Notes: generated by a model from the sequence alone, not told the origin. A DNA stretch of 64,000 nt from CAVRJC01 sp963721435 (GCA_963721435.1 CAVRJC010000003.1:1-64000), one strand, 5' to 3'. Positions 51,952 to 61,101 are shown, numbered from the stretch's first letter. Program-made: numbers and translations.

Positions 51952-52704
51952 TCAACCTGCTTGTCGGGCGACGGCATCGGCCGCCGCGTGCGCTGCGTCG
52001 CGGTCAAGGTAGCGGTCCCAGATCGACCGTTGCTCCATCGGGGCCATGTGCTCGTCGAGCTCGTAGACGAGCGGGTTGCCGGTCGGGATGTTGAGCTCCG
52101 CGATGTCGTCGTCGGAGATGCCGTCGAGGTGCTTCACGAGCGCGCGGAGCGAGTTGCCGTGCGCGGCGATCAGCACGACCCTCCCGTCGCGCAGGTCGGG
52201 CACGATGTCGTCGACCCAGTACGGCATCATGCGCTCCACGACGTCGGCGAGGCACTCCGACGCGGGCAGCGCGTCGTCGGGCAGGTCGGCGTAGCGCGGG
52301 TCGGCGCGTTGTGCGGCGAGCCCGGCCGCGTCGAGCGGCTCCGGCGGCACGTCGTACGACCGGCGCCAGATCTTCACCTGGTCGACGCCGTACTTCTCCG
52401 CGGTCTCCTTCTTGTCGAGGCCCTGCAACGCGCCGTAGTGGCGCTCGTTGAGGCGCCACGAGCGCCGAACCGGGATCCACGACCGGTCCAGCTCGCGCAA
52501 TGCGATCTCGGCCGTGCGGATCGCACGCTTCTGCAGCGAGGTGTGCAGCACGTCGGGTGCGATTCCCGCCGCGAGCATGAGCTCGCCGCCGTGCGCGGCC
52601 TCACGCTCACCGCGCTCGCTCAGGTCGACGTCGACCCAGCCGGTGAACCGGTTGGCCAGGTTCCATTCGCTCTCGCCGTGGCGGAGCAGGATCAGTTGGG
52701 GCAC
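51952..52704 (-). CDS. gpmA: 2,3-bisphosphoglycerate-dependent phosphoglycerate mutase
   Basis: 250 residues. Interconverts 3- and 2-phosphoglycerate. PQLILLRHGESEWNLANRFT has the phosphohistidine His9. SWRLNERHYGALQGLDKKET supplies the catalytic Glu and substrate-binding loop, and VLIAAHGNSLRALVKHL the second His. The GTG at 52704 is the best start, 8 bases after the amidohydrolase stop; a much longer upstream frame overlaps that gene. Its presence means that the ApgM-type protein near hom-thrC is not needed for glycolysis. Confidence 0.96.
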   Translation of the reverse strand: MPQLILLRHGESEWNLANRFTGWVDVDLSERGEREAAHGGELMLAAGIAPDVLHTSLQKRAIRTAEIALRELDRSWIPVRRSWRLNERHYGALQGLDKKETAEKYGVDQVKIWRRSYDVPPEPLDAAGLAAQRADPRYADLPDDALPASECLADVVERMMPYWVDDIVPDLRDGRVVLIAAHGNSLRALVKHLDGISDDDIAELNIPTGNPLVYELDEHMAPMEQRSIWDRYLDRDAAHAAADAVARQAG

Positions 52705-52712
52705 CGGAGGAG

Positions 52713-53927
52713 CTACTTGGTGATGCCGAAGCGCTCCAGGCCGAACGCCTTGATCGCGTTCCCGCGCAGGAACAGGTACCGCTCGCGGTCGTCGAGGCCG
52801 GCCTTGTCGCAGATGAGCTGCACCGTCTCCTTGGAGTGCGGGAACGTGCTGTCGGCGTGCGGGTAGTCGACCTCGTAGGTGATCTGCTCCATCCCGATCG
52901 CCGAGCGGTTGGCGAGGCCGGTCTCGTCGTCGAAGATGCAGCCGTAGATGCGCCCGGCCATGTAGCTGCTCGGCGGGTGGGGGAGCGAGGTGCCGAAGCT
53001 GTCGCTGCTGATGCGCTCGGCCCACAGCTTGTCGGCGCGTTCGAGCACGTACGGCATCCACCCGACCTGGCCCTCGGAGTACGCGAGCTTCATCGTCGGG
53101 AACCGCTCGAGCGTGCCCGAGAAGATGTAATCACACAGCGACCCCTGCGCGTTCTGGAACGTGAGCGTGGAGCTGACGATGAACGGGGAGTCGGGCGACG
53201 TGCTCGGCATCTTCGACGACGACCCGATGTGCATGCACAGAGTGGTCTCGGTCTCCTCCACCGCGGCGAAGAACGGGTCCCAGTGGTGGTCCTTGTCGTG
53301 GATCGACGGCAGGCCGAGCGGGTACGGGTTCTCCGGGAACGTCACCGCGAAGCTGCCCTTCGCCGCGGTGCGCCGGATCTCCGCCGCCGCCAGCGCGGGG
53401 TCCCAGAGCGGCACGATGGTCAGCGGGATGAGGCGGCCGTGCGCTTCGCCCGCGCACCACTCGTCGATCATCCAGTCGTTGTAGGCCTGGACGCAGAGGA
53501 GCGCGAGGTCCTTGTCGGCCCGCTCGTAGAACGCCTGGCCCGCGAACCGCGGCAGCACGTTGGGGAAGCAGATCGACGCGTCGGTCCAGTTGTCGGTCAT
53601 GTCCTGGAGACGCTCGGGGCGCTTCCAGCAGCCGGGCCGGATCTCGTCGAAGGTGACCGGGGTGTTGTCGAGGTCGGGGAACCCGATGGCCGCCGAGAGG
53701 CGCGGGAACGGGTAGACGAGGTCGTCGTAGATCCAGAAGTCGCACCAGTCGCCGTCGGGCGCGCCCTTGTTGTACGAGAACACCCCTCCGGACATCCCGA
53801 ACTTCGCTCGGTCACGTTCGACGTGCGGAGCCTTGTCGAGGTACTTCGCAGGCAGCCGCGAGGTCCAGAGATCAGGGGGCTCCACCACGTGATCGTCGGT
53901 GGAGATGATGCGGGGAAGCTCGCTCAT
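52713..53927 (-). CDS. amidohydrolase-2 family metal-dependent hydrolase
   Basis: 404 residues of the PF04909-type TIM barrel. PRIISTDDHVVEPPDLW is the first metal-binding strand, though it reads DDH where many have DxH. GRLIPLTIVPLWDPALAAAE, LCMHIGSS and MEQITYEVDYPHADSTFPHS, with the conserved Asp, follow. Family members include decarboxylases of aromatic acids and 2-amino-3-carboxymuconate-type substrates, and many uncharacterised actinobacterial proteins of the TDDHV type. AAGGGGAC lies before the ATG. The substrate is unknown; the neighbouring genes suggest degradation. Confidence 0.85.
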   Translation of the reverse strand: MSELPRIISTDDHVVEPPDLWTSRLPAKYLDKAPHVERDRAKFGMSGGVFSYNKGAPDGDWCDFWIYDDLVYPFPRLSAAIGFPDLDNTPVTFDEIRPGCWKRPERLQDMTDNWTDASICFPNVLPRFAGQAFYERADKDLALLCVQAYNDWMIDEWCAGEAHGRLIPLTIVPLWDPALAAAEIRRTAAKGSFAVTFPENPYPLGLPSIHDKDHHWDPFFAAVEETETTLCMHIGSSSKMPSTSPDSPFIVSSTLTFQNAQGSLCDYIFSGTLERFPTMKLAYSEGQVGWMPYVLERADKLWAERISSDSFGTSLPHPPSSYMAGRIYGCIFDDETGLANRSAIGMEQITYEVDYPHADSTFPHSKETVQLICDKAGLDDRERYLFLRGNAIKAFGLERFGITK

Positions 53928-53987
53928 TGGTCAGTCCCCTTCGACTGCTGGCGTGTGCGTTCCTGCATTTCAGCACGTCCGGAGGGG

Positions 53988-54022
53988 GGACGGTGGGGTC
54001 GGCAGCACCGACCCCACCGTCC
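53988..54022 (-). terminator. 15-bp perfect hairpin after the solute-binding-protein gene
   Basis: GGACGGTGGGGTCGG (53988-54002) and CCGACCCCACCGTCC (54008-54022) form a perfect stem with a 5-nt loop, 13 bases past the stop of the gene ending at 54036. No T-run follows, but stability should be very high. It separates this transcript from the amidohydrolase gene on the same strand. Confidence 0.75.
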
Positions 54023-54035
54023 GGGGGGAACGCGG

Positions 54036-55745
54036 CTACTTCGCAGCAGTCGCGCCCGAGCTCGGGCAACCGGTGCACGGGTACGTGGGCAGGTTGTCCG
54101 GGGCGGGGAGTGTTGCCTGGCCCGCAGTGGGAGTCGTCGACGTCGTCTCCTCGTAGATCGACACGCTCTTGTCGAAGAACTTCGGCTCGCCCTTCTCCCA
54201 GGTGCCGGAGGCGAAGCGCAGCGCGTTGTTCAGGTACGCGTACCGGCCCGTGCCGCTGACGGCGGCGATGTTGGACACCCCTACGTTGGTCGGGTCGTAC
54301 CAGTAGAGGTAGTAGTCGTAGCCGAGCCCGGCGCGCTCGTCGTACGGAAGACCGGCGGCCGGACCGTACGCGGTCATGTAGTTCTGGGTGTTGCCCGTCG
54401 CCGCGCCACCGGTGGCCGCCATCGAGAACAACCCTTGCTGGAACGTCTGCGGCGTGAGCTTCGGTCCCGCGAGCGACATGCCCGTGAACAACAGATTGAA
54501 GAAGCCGGTGCCGCCCGATTGGTAGGTGCCCTTGTTCGTGCCCCAATACCAGTTGAAGAGAGCGGTGTTCTGGTTCAGCGCCGACCCGACGATCGGCGGG
54601 AACAGCTGCCCGATGCCGAACGCGTGCGCCCACTGCGACTGGTCGATCCCACGGGCCGTGACGCTGACGTCGATACCGAGAGTTCCCGGCAGCACCCACT
54701 CGGGTGAGAAGTTCTGCGACGTCGCGGCCGCGGCCATGGGGGTCGCGACATTGGTCGACCCGAACAGCACCACGCTCGTGATGCCGTCGCTCTTCATCTT
54801 CGGGATCAGCGTTGCTGCTTGCGTCTGCAGCGACGTGGTGATCTGCGCGGTGTCGAGCGGAACGTTGTACGGGTACGTGACGTAGCTGCTCTTCGGCAAC
54901 TGCTTCGTGAACAGGTCGATCGTGACACCAGTGTCGGGGTACACGACTGCGAACTTGCGCGTCTTGGTCTTCAGCGACGCATCACCGGCGAACTGCGCGG
55001 GCTTGCCGAGGAGTGACTTCTTGACGAACTCGCCACCGTTGAAGGGGGTGCCGTCTGCGTCGACCGATGCCCAACGGTACGGGGCCTGCTTGTTCCAGTC
55101 GTCGGGCGTACCCGTGTTCGAGTTCACGATGGTCTTGCTCTGGGCCACGGCGGCCGCGAACACAGGTTGGCCGATCGCGTCGACGACGAAGAACGGCTTC
55201 TTCGAGGTCACCGTCAGGGCATCAGCGCGTTGCGAGGTCTCGTCGGTACCCGAAGGGGTCACGATCTCCATGTCGACCGTGCGGCCGTACGTCTCGTACG
55301 CGGTGTTGTTGTAGACCGCGAGCCAGTCCTTGAGCGACTGCGAGAAGTCACCCGGGCCGCCCGTCTCCCGGTTGATCGCCCGGCCCGACGCAGGACCGGC
55401 CTGGTTCTGGGCGTCGGTCGGCGCGTACACGACGACCTTGACCGAGTCCTTGGTGACGCCGACTGCCGTGGCGCCCCCGTTGTTCTTGCCATCCGGCCAC
55501 GGAGTGACGCACGGCGGGCGGGTCAGGAACACGATCTTGATTCGCTGCGCGGTCGCATCGCAGTTCGGCCCGGCAAGCGCGGCCTTGCTGTTGATGCCGA
55601 CGCCCGGAACCTCCGGTCCAGGGTTCCCGATCTTCACGGCCTTCGCGGCCCCCGCGCTCGCCGGGACGAGCAGGGAGGCGGCGAGCGCGCACGCGACCGC
55701 GACCACCAGGCCAATGGAACGACGTTTCGGCGCGCTGCTTCCCAC
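54036..55745 (-). CDS. secreted ABC-type solute-binding protein (branched-chain amino acid/amide family-like)
   Basis: 569 residues from the GTG at 55745, preceded by a run of seven G at 55752-55758 on the coding strand; an ATG ten codons upstream lacks such a site. A signal peptide (SSAPKRRSIGLVVAVACALA...PASAGAAK) has no lipobox Cys. The mature part shows the periplasmic-binding type I layout: VKVVVYAPTD, KKPFFVVDAIGQPVFAAAVA, RKFAVVYPDTGVTIDLFTKQ, GITSVVLFGSTNVATPMAAA and WVLPGTLGIDVS. Near the C-terminus is TYPCTGCPSS, a CxxC pair; two other cysteines lie early. No permease or ATPase gene is nearby, so it is an orphan. It is divergent from an IclR regulator. Confidence 0.75.
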   Translation of the reverse strand: MGSSAPKRRSIGLVVAVACALAASLLVPASAGAAKAVKIGNPGPEVPGVGINSKAALAGPNCDATAQRIKIVFLTRPPCVTPWPDGKNNGGATAVGVTKDSVKVVVYAPTDAQNQAGPASGRAINRETGGPGDFSQSLKDWLAVYNNTAYETYGRTVDMEIVTPSGTDETSQRADALTVTSKKPFFVVDAIGQPVFAAAVAQSKTIVNSNTGTPDDWNKQAPYRWASVDADGTPFNGGEFVKKSLLGKPAQFAGDASLKTKTRKFAVVYPDTGVTIDLFTKQLPKSSYVTYPYNVPLDTAQITTSLQTQAATLIPKMKSDGITSVVLFGSTNVATPMAAAATSQNFSPEWVLPGTLGIDVSVTARGIDQSQWAHAFGIGQLFPPIVGSALNQNTALFNWYWGTNKGTYQSGGTGFFNLLFTGMSLAGPKLTPQTFQQGLFSMAATGGAATGNTQNYMTAYGPAAGLPYDERAGLGYDYYLYWYDPTNVGVSNIAAVSGTGRYAYLNNALRFASGTWEKGEPKFFDKSVSIYEETTSTTPTAGQATLPAPDNLPTYPCTGCPSSGATAAK

Positions 55746-55797
55746 GCGGAACCCCCCCAGATCTGCGTGCCACATAGTGGTACGCTGTGCCAGATGT

Positions 55798-55821
55798 GTG
55801 CGGCGGGACTGTACGCCGCAC
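55798..55821. promoter_or_regulatory. 8-8-8 inverted repeat between the solute-binding and IclR genes
   Basis: GTGCGGCG (55798-55805) and CGCCGCAC (55814-55821) are a perfect dyad with an 8-bp spacer, in the 128-bp divergent gap. This is a candidate operator for the adjacent IclR protein. The arms are G+C-rich, which weakens the case in this genome. Confidence 0.4.
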
Positions 55822-55873
55822 GGGCCAGTTTGGAAAGTCGACCGGCACGGTCCGGCGGAAAGACGAGGCCGGG

Positions 55874-56650
55874 ATGGCACAGGTGATGCAGAGCTCGTTG
55901 CTCACCCTCGCGGTGCTCGAGCACGTGTCCGTGCATCAGCCGGTGCGCGTCGCCGAGGTCGCGGAGGCGCTGGGGAAGCCCAAGAGCACCGTGCAGCGTG
56001 CGCTGGTCACGCTCCGGGAAGCAGGCTGGATCCGGCCCGACGGCTCGGAGTGGACCCGATGGGTGCTCACACCTCGGGTGCTCGAGGTGTCGCGCGGCGC
56101 CGCCAACGAGCACGGCCTGCACGACGCGGCGTATCCCGTCCTCGACGAGGTCCGGCGCGAGTCACGTGAGTCGGGGATCCTCGCGGTCCGCGACGGCGCC
56201 GACTGGGTCGTCGTCGACTTCCTGGAGGGACTGCGCTCGGTCCAGGTCCGCGTCGAGATCGGCCGGCGCTTCCCGCTGCACGCCGGTGCGTCGGGCAAGG
56301 CGATCCTGGCGTTCCTGCCGCCGGCCGAGATCGACGAGCTGCTGGCCACCGAGCTCCGCGCCTTCACCGACCGCACGATCACGTCGCCCGTCGTGTTGCG
56401 GGAGGAGCTCGAACGCATCCGCGCCGCGGGCCACGCCTACTCCGAGTGCGAGGTCTCGGCGGGCATCCACAGCCTTGCGGCACCCGTGTTCGATCGGAGC
56501 GGCGCGGTCATCGCCAGCCTGTCGCTGACGATCCCCGAGTCCCGGCTCGATGGTCACACGCCCGAGCTGGCGGCGCGCCTCGTCGGCGCGGCGGCGTCGA
56601 TCACGTCGCAGCTGCGACCGCGCCACGCCGTCGGGACGCCGGCCCGCTGA
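55874..56650 (+). CDS. IclR-family transcriptional regulator
   Basis: 258 residues. The N-terminal winged helix (VAEVAEALGKPKSTVQRALV-TLREAGWIRPDG) is followed by the IclR ligand domain (DGADWVVVDFLEGLRSVQVR, PLHAGASGKAILAFLP, YSECEVSAGIHSLAAPVFDR). Members sense organic acids, aromatics or sugars. The ATG at 55874 follows acgaggccggg. It is divergent from the orphan solute-binding protein and upstream of the LLM oxidoreductase, and probably controls one or both; the ligand is unknown. Confidence 0.9.
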   Translation: MAQVMQSSLLTLAVLEHVSVHQPVRVAEVAEALGKPKSTVQRALVTLREAGWIRPDGSEWTRWVLTPRVLEVSRGAANEHGLHDAAYPVLDEVRRESRESGILAVRDGADWVVVDFLEGLRSVQVRVEIGRRFPLHAGASGKAILAFLPPAEIDELLATELRAFTDRTITSPVVLREELERIRAAGHAYSECEVSAGIHSLAAPVFDRSGAVIASLSLTIPESRLDGHTPELAARLVGAAASITSQLRPRHAVGTPAR

Positions 56651-56699
56651 TCCGTCTAGTCTCGGGACGATCTGACGGCCCATCCCGGGGGGATACACA

Positions 56700-57839
56700 G
56701 TGGAATTCGGCGTCTTCATCCAGAGCTACGACCCGGCCTTCCGGCGGGGCAACGACCCCGACGAGGCAGAGCACCAGGTGCTCATGCACGACATGGCGGT
56801 CGCCAAGGCTGCCGACAAGGCCGGCTTCAAGTACGTCTGGGTCACCGAGCACCACTTCCTCGACGAGTACTCGCACATGTCGGCCAACGACGTCGTCTGC
56901 GGGTACCTCGCCAACGCCACCGAGCGCATCCACATCGGGTCGGGCATCTACAACCCGCTGCCCCAGGTGAACCACCCGGCCAAGGTCGCCGAGCGAGTCG
57001 CGATGCTCGACCACCTGTCCGACGGCCGATTCGAGTTCGGCACCGGCCGTGGCGCCGGCAGCCACGAGATCCTCGGGTTCCTGCCCGGCATCGAGAGCAC
57101 CACGGTGACGCGCGAGATCTGGGAAGACGTCATCGAAGAGTTCCCGAAGATGTGGATGCAGGACACCTACGAGGGCTACGAGGGCAAGTACTGGTCGCTC
57201 CCGCCGCGCAAGATCCTGCCGAAGCCGTACCACAAGCCGCACCCGCCGATGTGGTACGCCGCCGGCAACCACTCGAGCTGGGAGATGTGCGCGCGCCGGG
57301 GGCTCGGCGTGCTCGGCTTCTCCGTGGGGACGATCGCCGAGCTCGAGCCCGTGCTCGCGGTCTACAAGCGCGCCGTTGCCGACGCGGAGCCAATCGGCGC
57401 GTACGTGAACAACAACGTGATGATCACCGCCGCCGCCTACGTCGCGGAAGACGAGGCCAAGGCACGGAAGTCGTACGTCGACGCGCGGCCGAACTACCTC
57501 GTGAGCAACGTGTTCCGGTACCACGACACGTTCCCGCACCCGGAGACCATCCCCTACTGGCCCGAGACCCTTCCCGAGGCGACCGACGCCGACGTCGACT
57601 ACCTGACCGAGGCGGGCACGGTCATCATCGGTGACCCCGCCCAGGCGCTCCAGCAGTGCCAGCGGTGGGCTGACGCCGGGACCGACCAGCTCGTGTTCGG
57701 TGTCGGGCCCGCGCCGCTCGAGGACACGCTCGAGATGATCCGCCTCATGGGCGAGCACGTGATCCCGAAGATCGACACCGACCCGGTGCACAGCACCACC
57801 CGCTACCGCGATGCTGCTGCCGCAAAGATGAAGAAGTAG
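56700..57839 (+). CDS. LLM-class flavin/F420-dependent oxidoreductase (paralogue of the 5607 gene)
   Basis: 379 residues. EFGVFIQSYDPAFRRGNDPD, YVWVTEHHFLDEYSHMSAND, IHIGSGIYNPLPQVNHPAK, FEFGTGRGAGSHEILGFLPG and SLPPRKILPKPYHKPHPPMW closely match the protein at 5607-6731, and both end with HVIPKIDTDPVH and a TTR.RDAA segment. The GTG at 56700 is preceded by GGGGGG (56687-56692), like its paralogue. A 9-base gap leads to the epimerase gene, so the two are co-transcribed. F420 or FMN dependence is unresolved. Confidence 0.88.
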   Translation: MEFGVFIQSYDPAFRRGNDPDEAEHQVLMHDMAVAKAADKAGFKYVWVTEHHFLDEYSHMSANDVVCGYLANATERIHIGSGIYNPLPQVNHPAKVAERVAMLDHLSDGRFEFGTGRGAGSHEILGFLPGIESTTVTREIWEDVIEEFPKMWMQDTYEGYEGKYWSLPPRKILPKPYHKPHPPMWYAAGNHSSWEMCARRGLGVLGFSVGTIAELEPVLAVYKRAVADAEPIGAYVNNNVMITAAAYVAEDEAKARKSYVDARPNYLVSNVFRYHDTFPHPETIPYWPETLPEATDADVDYLTEAGTVIIGDPAQALQQCQRWADAGTDQLVFGVGPAPLEDTLEMIRLMGEHVIPKIDTDPVHSTTRYRDAAAAKMKK

Positions 57840-57848
57840 GAGGCCGAG

Positions 57849-58793
57849 ATGGCCGCTCCACTCTCCGGCGAGAAGATCCTGATCACGGGCGCGACCGGTC
57901 AGGTCGCGAAGCCGCTCGCGAAGTCGCTGGCGGCCGGCAACGAGGTGTGGGCGCTGGCGCGCTTCGGCAACGCCGACGTCCGCAAGGAGCTCGAGGACGC
58001 CGGCGTGAAGACGGCGGTCGTCGACCTCGCGCAGGGTGACTTCTCCGCCGCGCCCGACGACGTCACCATCGGCCTGCACTTCGCACGTGCGAGCGCGGCG
58101 GAGTGGGGCGCCGACCTCGACACCAACGTCGGTGGCCTCGCGTTCTTCATGGAGAAGTGCCAGAACGCCAAGGCGTTCCTGCACTGCTCGTCGACCGCGG
58201 TGTACCAGCCGAACGGCGACCACCCGCGGTTCAAGGAGACCGACCCGCTCGGCGACAACCACCGCCCGATGCAGGCGTTCGTCCCCGACATGCAGACCTA
58301 CAGCATCACGAAGATCGGCGCGGAAGGTGTCGCCCGCTGGGGTGCACGGCGGTTCGACCTGCCCACGACGATTGCCCGGCTGAACGTGCCGTACGGTGAC
58401 AAGGAATTCAGCTGGCCCGGGTCACACCTCGACGCGATGGTCGCGGGGCAGCCGGTGGCGGTGCACACCGACGGCCACACCGAGTACAACCCGATCCACG
58501 ACGACGACATCCTCGGGATGCTCCCGGGCATGCTGGCGATCGCGTCGGTGCCGGTCACCACGGTGAACTGGGGTGGTCACGACCCCGTGAGCATCGAGGA
58601 GTGGTGCGCCTACTTCGGCGAGCTCACCGGCATCGAGCCGCAGTTCTTCCCGACTGACATGACGCTGCAGAGCGTCAGCGTCGACGTCACGAAGATGGAA
58701 GAGCTGGTCGGGAAGCCGACGATCGGTTGGAAGGACGGCTGGCGCCGCATCGTCGCCGCGCACTACCCCGATCTGCTGAAGTCCGACGCCTGA
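57849..58793 (+). CDS. NAD(P)-dependent epimerase/dehydratase family protein
   Basis: 314 residues, extended SDR type. EKILITGATGQVAKPLAKSL is the cofactor loop (GxxGxxA). The catalytic Tyr/Lys are in TYSITKIGAEG and the Ser in LHCSSTAVYQPNGDHPRF. C-terminal segments INPIHDDDILGMLPG-like (YNPIHDDDILGMLPGMLAI) and VNWGGHDPVSIEEWCAY are usual for substrate binding. An aggaggccgag site precedes the ATG. It is co-transcribed with the LLM gene. The likely substrate is a nucleotide sugar or a non-sugar hydroxy acid/ketone; family alone cannot decide. Confidence 0.82.
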   Translation: MAAPLSGEKILITGATGQVAKPLAKSLAAGNEVWALARFGNADVRKELEDAGVKTAVVDLAQGDFSAAPDDVTIGLHFARASAAEWGADLDTNVGGLAFFMEKCQNAKAFLHCSSTAVYQPNGDHPRFKETDPLGDNHRPMQAFVPDMQTYSITKIGAEGVARWGARRFDLPTTIARLNVPYGDKEFSWPGSHLDAMVAGQPVAVHTDGHTEYNPIHDDDILGMLPGMLAIASVPVTTVNWGGHDPVSIEEWCAYFGELTGIEPQFFPTDMTLQSVSVDVTKMEELVGKPTIGWKDGWRRIVAAHYPDLLKSDA

Positions 58794-58807
58794 GTCAGAC
58801 GCCCGAA

Positions 58808-59527
58808 TCAGACCCGCAGCTTCAACGGGTCCTCGCCGTCGGGCGACGTACCCGCCAACGCGTTGGCCACGAGTGGCGGCATCGGCGCGTAACCCAGCGC
58901 GCCGAACACGAAGTTGGTCGTGAGTGGCTGCCAGAGCCGGTAGCGCCACAACATCGCGTGCCGTTCCCGTTCCACCTCGACGCGGCAGACGCGCTCGGTG
59001 ACCTCGCGTGCCCGGCGCGCGTACTCGAGCGAGCCGCGTGGGCTCGTCGTGCTGTCGAGGGTGCCGTGGGCGATCATGATCGTGCGATCCGCGAGCTGGT
59101 CGACCGGCTCATCGCCGGGAAGCCACGGCGCGAGCGCGGCAACCGCGCGCACCGACGGGTCACCGGCGACGCGCAACGCGGTGCGCCCGCCGAGCGAGTG
59201 CCCGACCAGCACGACCGGCACGTCGCCATGGCGCGCGCGCACCTGGTCGAGTGCCCACCGCGCGTCGGGCAGCGTCGACATCTCGTCGCCGTTCCATCCG
59301 CGCATGCGGTAGCGCAGGATCCAGACCGCGAGCCCGTGATCCCGGCGCTCGGCTTCGATGTTGCGCGCGAACGGGCGCATCCGCCGCACGGTCAGCTGGT
59401 TCGCCGTGGTCGGTGCGTGGCTCTTGTCGCGGCCGCCGTGCAGCAGGAGCGCGACCGCGTCGACCGGTGAAGCGGGCGGCGTCCCCGTCTCCAGCGCGGG
59501 TATCGGGTCGGCGTCCGCCGCGTCCAA
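58808..59527 (-). CDS. alpha/beta hydrolase
   Basis: 239 residues. VDAVALLLHGGRDKSHAPTT gives the oxyanion-hole strand, VPVVLVGHSLGGRTALRV the nucleophile elbow (Ser in GHSLGG), and RTIMIAHGTLDSTTSPRGSL the acid strand. The catalytic His is in RERHAML. The start is probably the TTG at 59525-59527, immediately after the TAA of the upstream hydrolase gene (TAATTG); no ATG or GTG gives a complete N-terminus. The two hydrolases are probably translated as a coupled pair. The substrate is unknown. Confidence 0.75.
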   Translation of the reverse strand: MDAADADPIPALETGTPPASPVDAVALLLHGGRDKSHAPTTANQLTVRRMRPFARNIEAERRDHGLAVWILRYRMRGWNGDEMSTLPDARWALDQVRARHGDVPVVLVGHSLGGRTALRVAGDPSVRAVAALAPWLPGDEPVDQLADRTIMIAHGTLDSTTSPRGSLEYARRAREVTERVCRVEVERERHAMLWRYRLWQPLTTNFVFGALGYAPMPPLVANALAGTSPDGEDPLKLRV

Positions 59528-60478
59528 TTATGCGAGCCGCGAGTCGAGGTAGTGGAGCGTCTTGTCGCGCGCGACCTCGGCCATGCGCATCGGGAACGCG
59601 TCGAAACCGTGCGGTGCGTCGGGGTAGACGTCGAGCTCGCATTCGTTGCCGGCCGCGGCCCACCGTGCTGCCATGGCCATCGTGTCCTCGAACAGGCCGT
59701 CACGGGTGCCCACGCTGAACAGCGCCGACGGCATGTCGTGCAGGTCGGCGTACAGCGGCGAGATGTCCGGATTGGTGCGCTGCTCCTGCGGCACGTGTCC
59801 CATGTACTGCGGGCGGAATTTGTCCGACGCAGCCGCGTGGATCTTCCCGCTCGGTGAGTAGTTGCTGAGGTCGTACGGTCCGTACAGCAGGTTGGCGCCG
59901 AGGAAGCGGTTGACGGCGTCGTGCTTGTCGCGCACGCGCAGCAGCGTCGCGACGGCGAGGTTGGCGCCCGCCGACGCGCCGCCGATCAGGAGGCGATCGG
60001 CGCCGAACTCGTCGCCCGCGTGGTCGAGGAGCCAGTGCGCGGCCGTCTCGCAGTCGTCGGGCCCAGCGGGCCACGGGTGCTCCGGCGCCAGTCGGTACTC
60101 GACGCTCACCACTGCCACGTGCAGGGTTTCGGCGCAGCGGGCGTTCCGGATGTCGCCCATGCTCGCGCGGCCGAGGTAGAAGCCGCCGCCGTGGATGTCG
60201 AGGTAGACGCCGCGTGCGTCGCCTTCGGGCACGAAGATGCGGACCGGTACCTCGGCGTCGCCCGCGTGCACGACGCGATCTTCGGGCGTGATGCCGAGAT
60301 CGGCGGCGTCACCCGTCACGAAGCCCGCTCCGGACACGTCGCGTGCGGCGGCGAGGCCTTCGGGTGTCGAGAAGTCGGGAGGTGGGCGGTTGCCGATCAG
60401 CTCGTCGAACGCATCGGCGAACTTCGCGGCTTCCTCGCGGTACTCGTCGAGCGCGGCATCGTGCAGGTCGAAGAGCAT
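59528..60478 (-). CDS. alpha/beta hydrolase, hormone-sensitive-lipase (HSL) type esterase
   Basis: 316 residues from the ATG at 60478, preceded by GGGGGCAACC. GVYLDIHGGGFYLGRASMG has the HGGG oxyanion motif, RLLIGGASAGANLAVATLL the nucleophile (GASAG), and VYPDAPHGFDAFP the catalytic His. A cap domain of about 60 residues (LHDAALDEYREEAAKFADAF) precedes the core. It is most likely an esterase for short-chain esters. It forms a pair with the smaller hydrolase downstream. Confidence 0.87.
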   Translation of the reverse strand: MLFDLHDAALDEYREEAAKFADAFDELIGNRPPPDFSTPEGLAAARDVSGAGFVTGDAADLGITPEDRVVHAGDAEVPVRIFVPEGDARGVYLDIHGGGFYLGRASMGDIRNARCAETLHVAVVSVEYRLAPEHPWPAGPDDCETAAHWLLDHAGDEFGADRLLIGGASAGANLAVATLLRVRDKHDAVNRFLGANLLYGPYDLSNYSPSGKIHAAASDKFRPQYMGHVPQEQRTNPDISPLYADLHDMPSALFSVGTRDGLFEDTMAMAARWAAAGNECELDVYPDAPHGFDAFPMRMAEVARDKTLHYLDSRLA

Positions 60479-60501
60479 GGTTGCCCCCAGTCGGAGATGA
60501 C

Positions 60502-61065
60502 TCAGGTGCCGGCGTTGGCAGCGCGGGTGTTCGCGTCGGCGAACGTCTGCATCACGAAGTCGAGGTCGTACGGCTGCTCGACCGGCTCGCCCGGGCCCCA
60601 CTGGCTGCGCGGCTCGCGCACGAAGTCGCCGCCGTACACGTGGATCGCGCCGGTCAGGCGGTCGAGCGGGTTGTGCACGGAGTGGATGGCGTCGTCACCG
60701 AGCACGACCACCTGCCCGGGGTCGAGGGTGCGGTCGTTGGTCTCGACGACGCGCGTGCGATCGTCGGGGTCGCGCCGGAAGAACTGGTTCTCCTCGCGCC
60801 CGGTGTAGATCGCGATCGCGGCCCACATCCGGTGGTCGTGGGGGAGCAGCGTCATACCCGGTGCCCACACGATGTTGATGATCGTGAGATCCGGCGTGTT
60901 GTAGAGGAGCCCCAGCCCGCCTTCGCTGGGCGCGAGCGCGCGCGTCACATCGGGTGCGTTGTCGACGACGCGGGCGAGCACGTCGCGCGTCGCAAGGCGT
61001 GGCTCGGTCTCGGACGCGGCTGCGATGCAGTCCTTGATCAGCTCGTCGACGTCGAAGGTGGCCAC
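60502..61065 (-). CDS. cupin-fold metal-binding protein (cysteine-dioxygenase-like)
   Basis: 187 residues from the GTG at 61065. IINIVWAPGMTLLPHDHRMW supplies two His ligands (PHDH), IYTGREENQFFRR a Glu, and GDDAIHSVHNPLDRLTGAIH the third His, the metal-binding layout of the cysteine dioxygenase type I / COG5553 cupin group. The N-terminal segment (FDVDELIKDCIAAASETEP) is helical. The actual substrate is unknown; members do not necessarily use cysteine. It is divergent from the CMD gene. Confidence 0.72.
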   Translation of the reverse strand: MATFDVDELIKDCIAAASETEPRLATRDVLARVVDNAPDVTRALAPSEGGLGLLYNTPDLTIINIVWAPGMTLLPHDHRMWAAIAIYTGREENQFFRRDPDDRTRVVETNDRTLDPGQVVVLGDDAIHSVHNPLDRLTGAIHVYGGDFVREPRSQWGPGEPVEQPYDLDFVMQTFADANTRAANAGT

Positions 61066-61089
61066 GGGCGTCAGCGTACGACTTTCGCG

Positions 61090-61095
61090 TACGAT
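61090..61095 (+). promoter_or_regulatory. -10 hexamer TACGAT, probable leaderless start of the CMD gene
   Basis: TACGAT ends 6 bases before the ATG at 61102 (spacer cccgcg). Confidence 0.5.
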
Positions 61096-61101
61096 CCCGC
61101 G

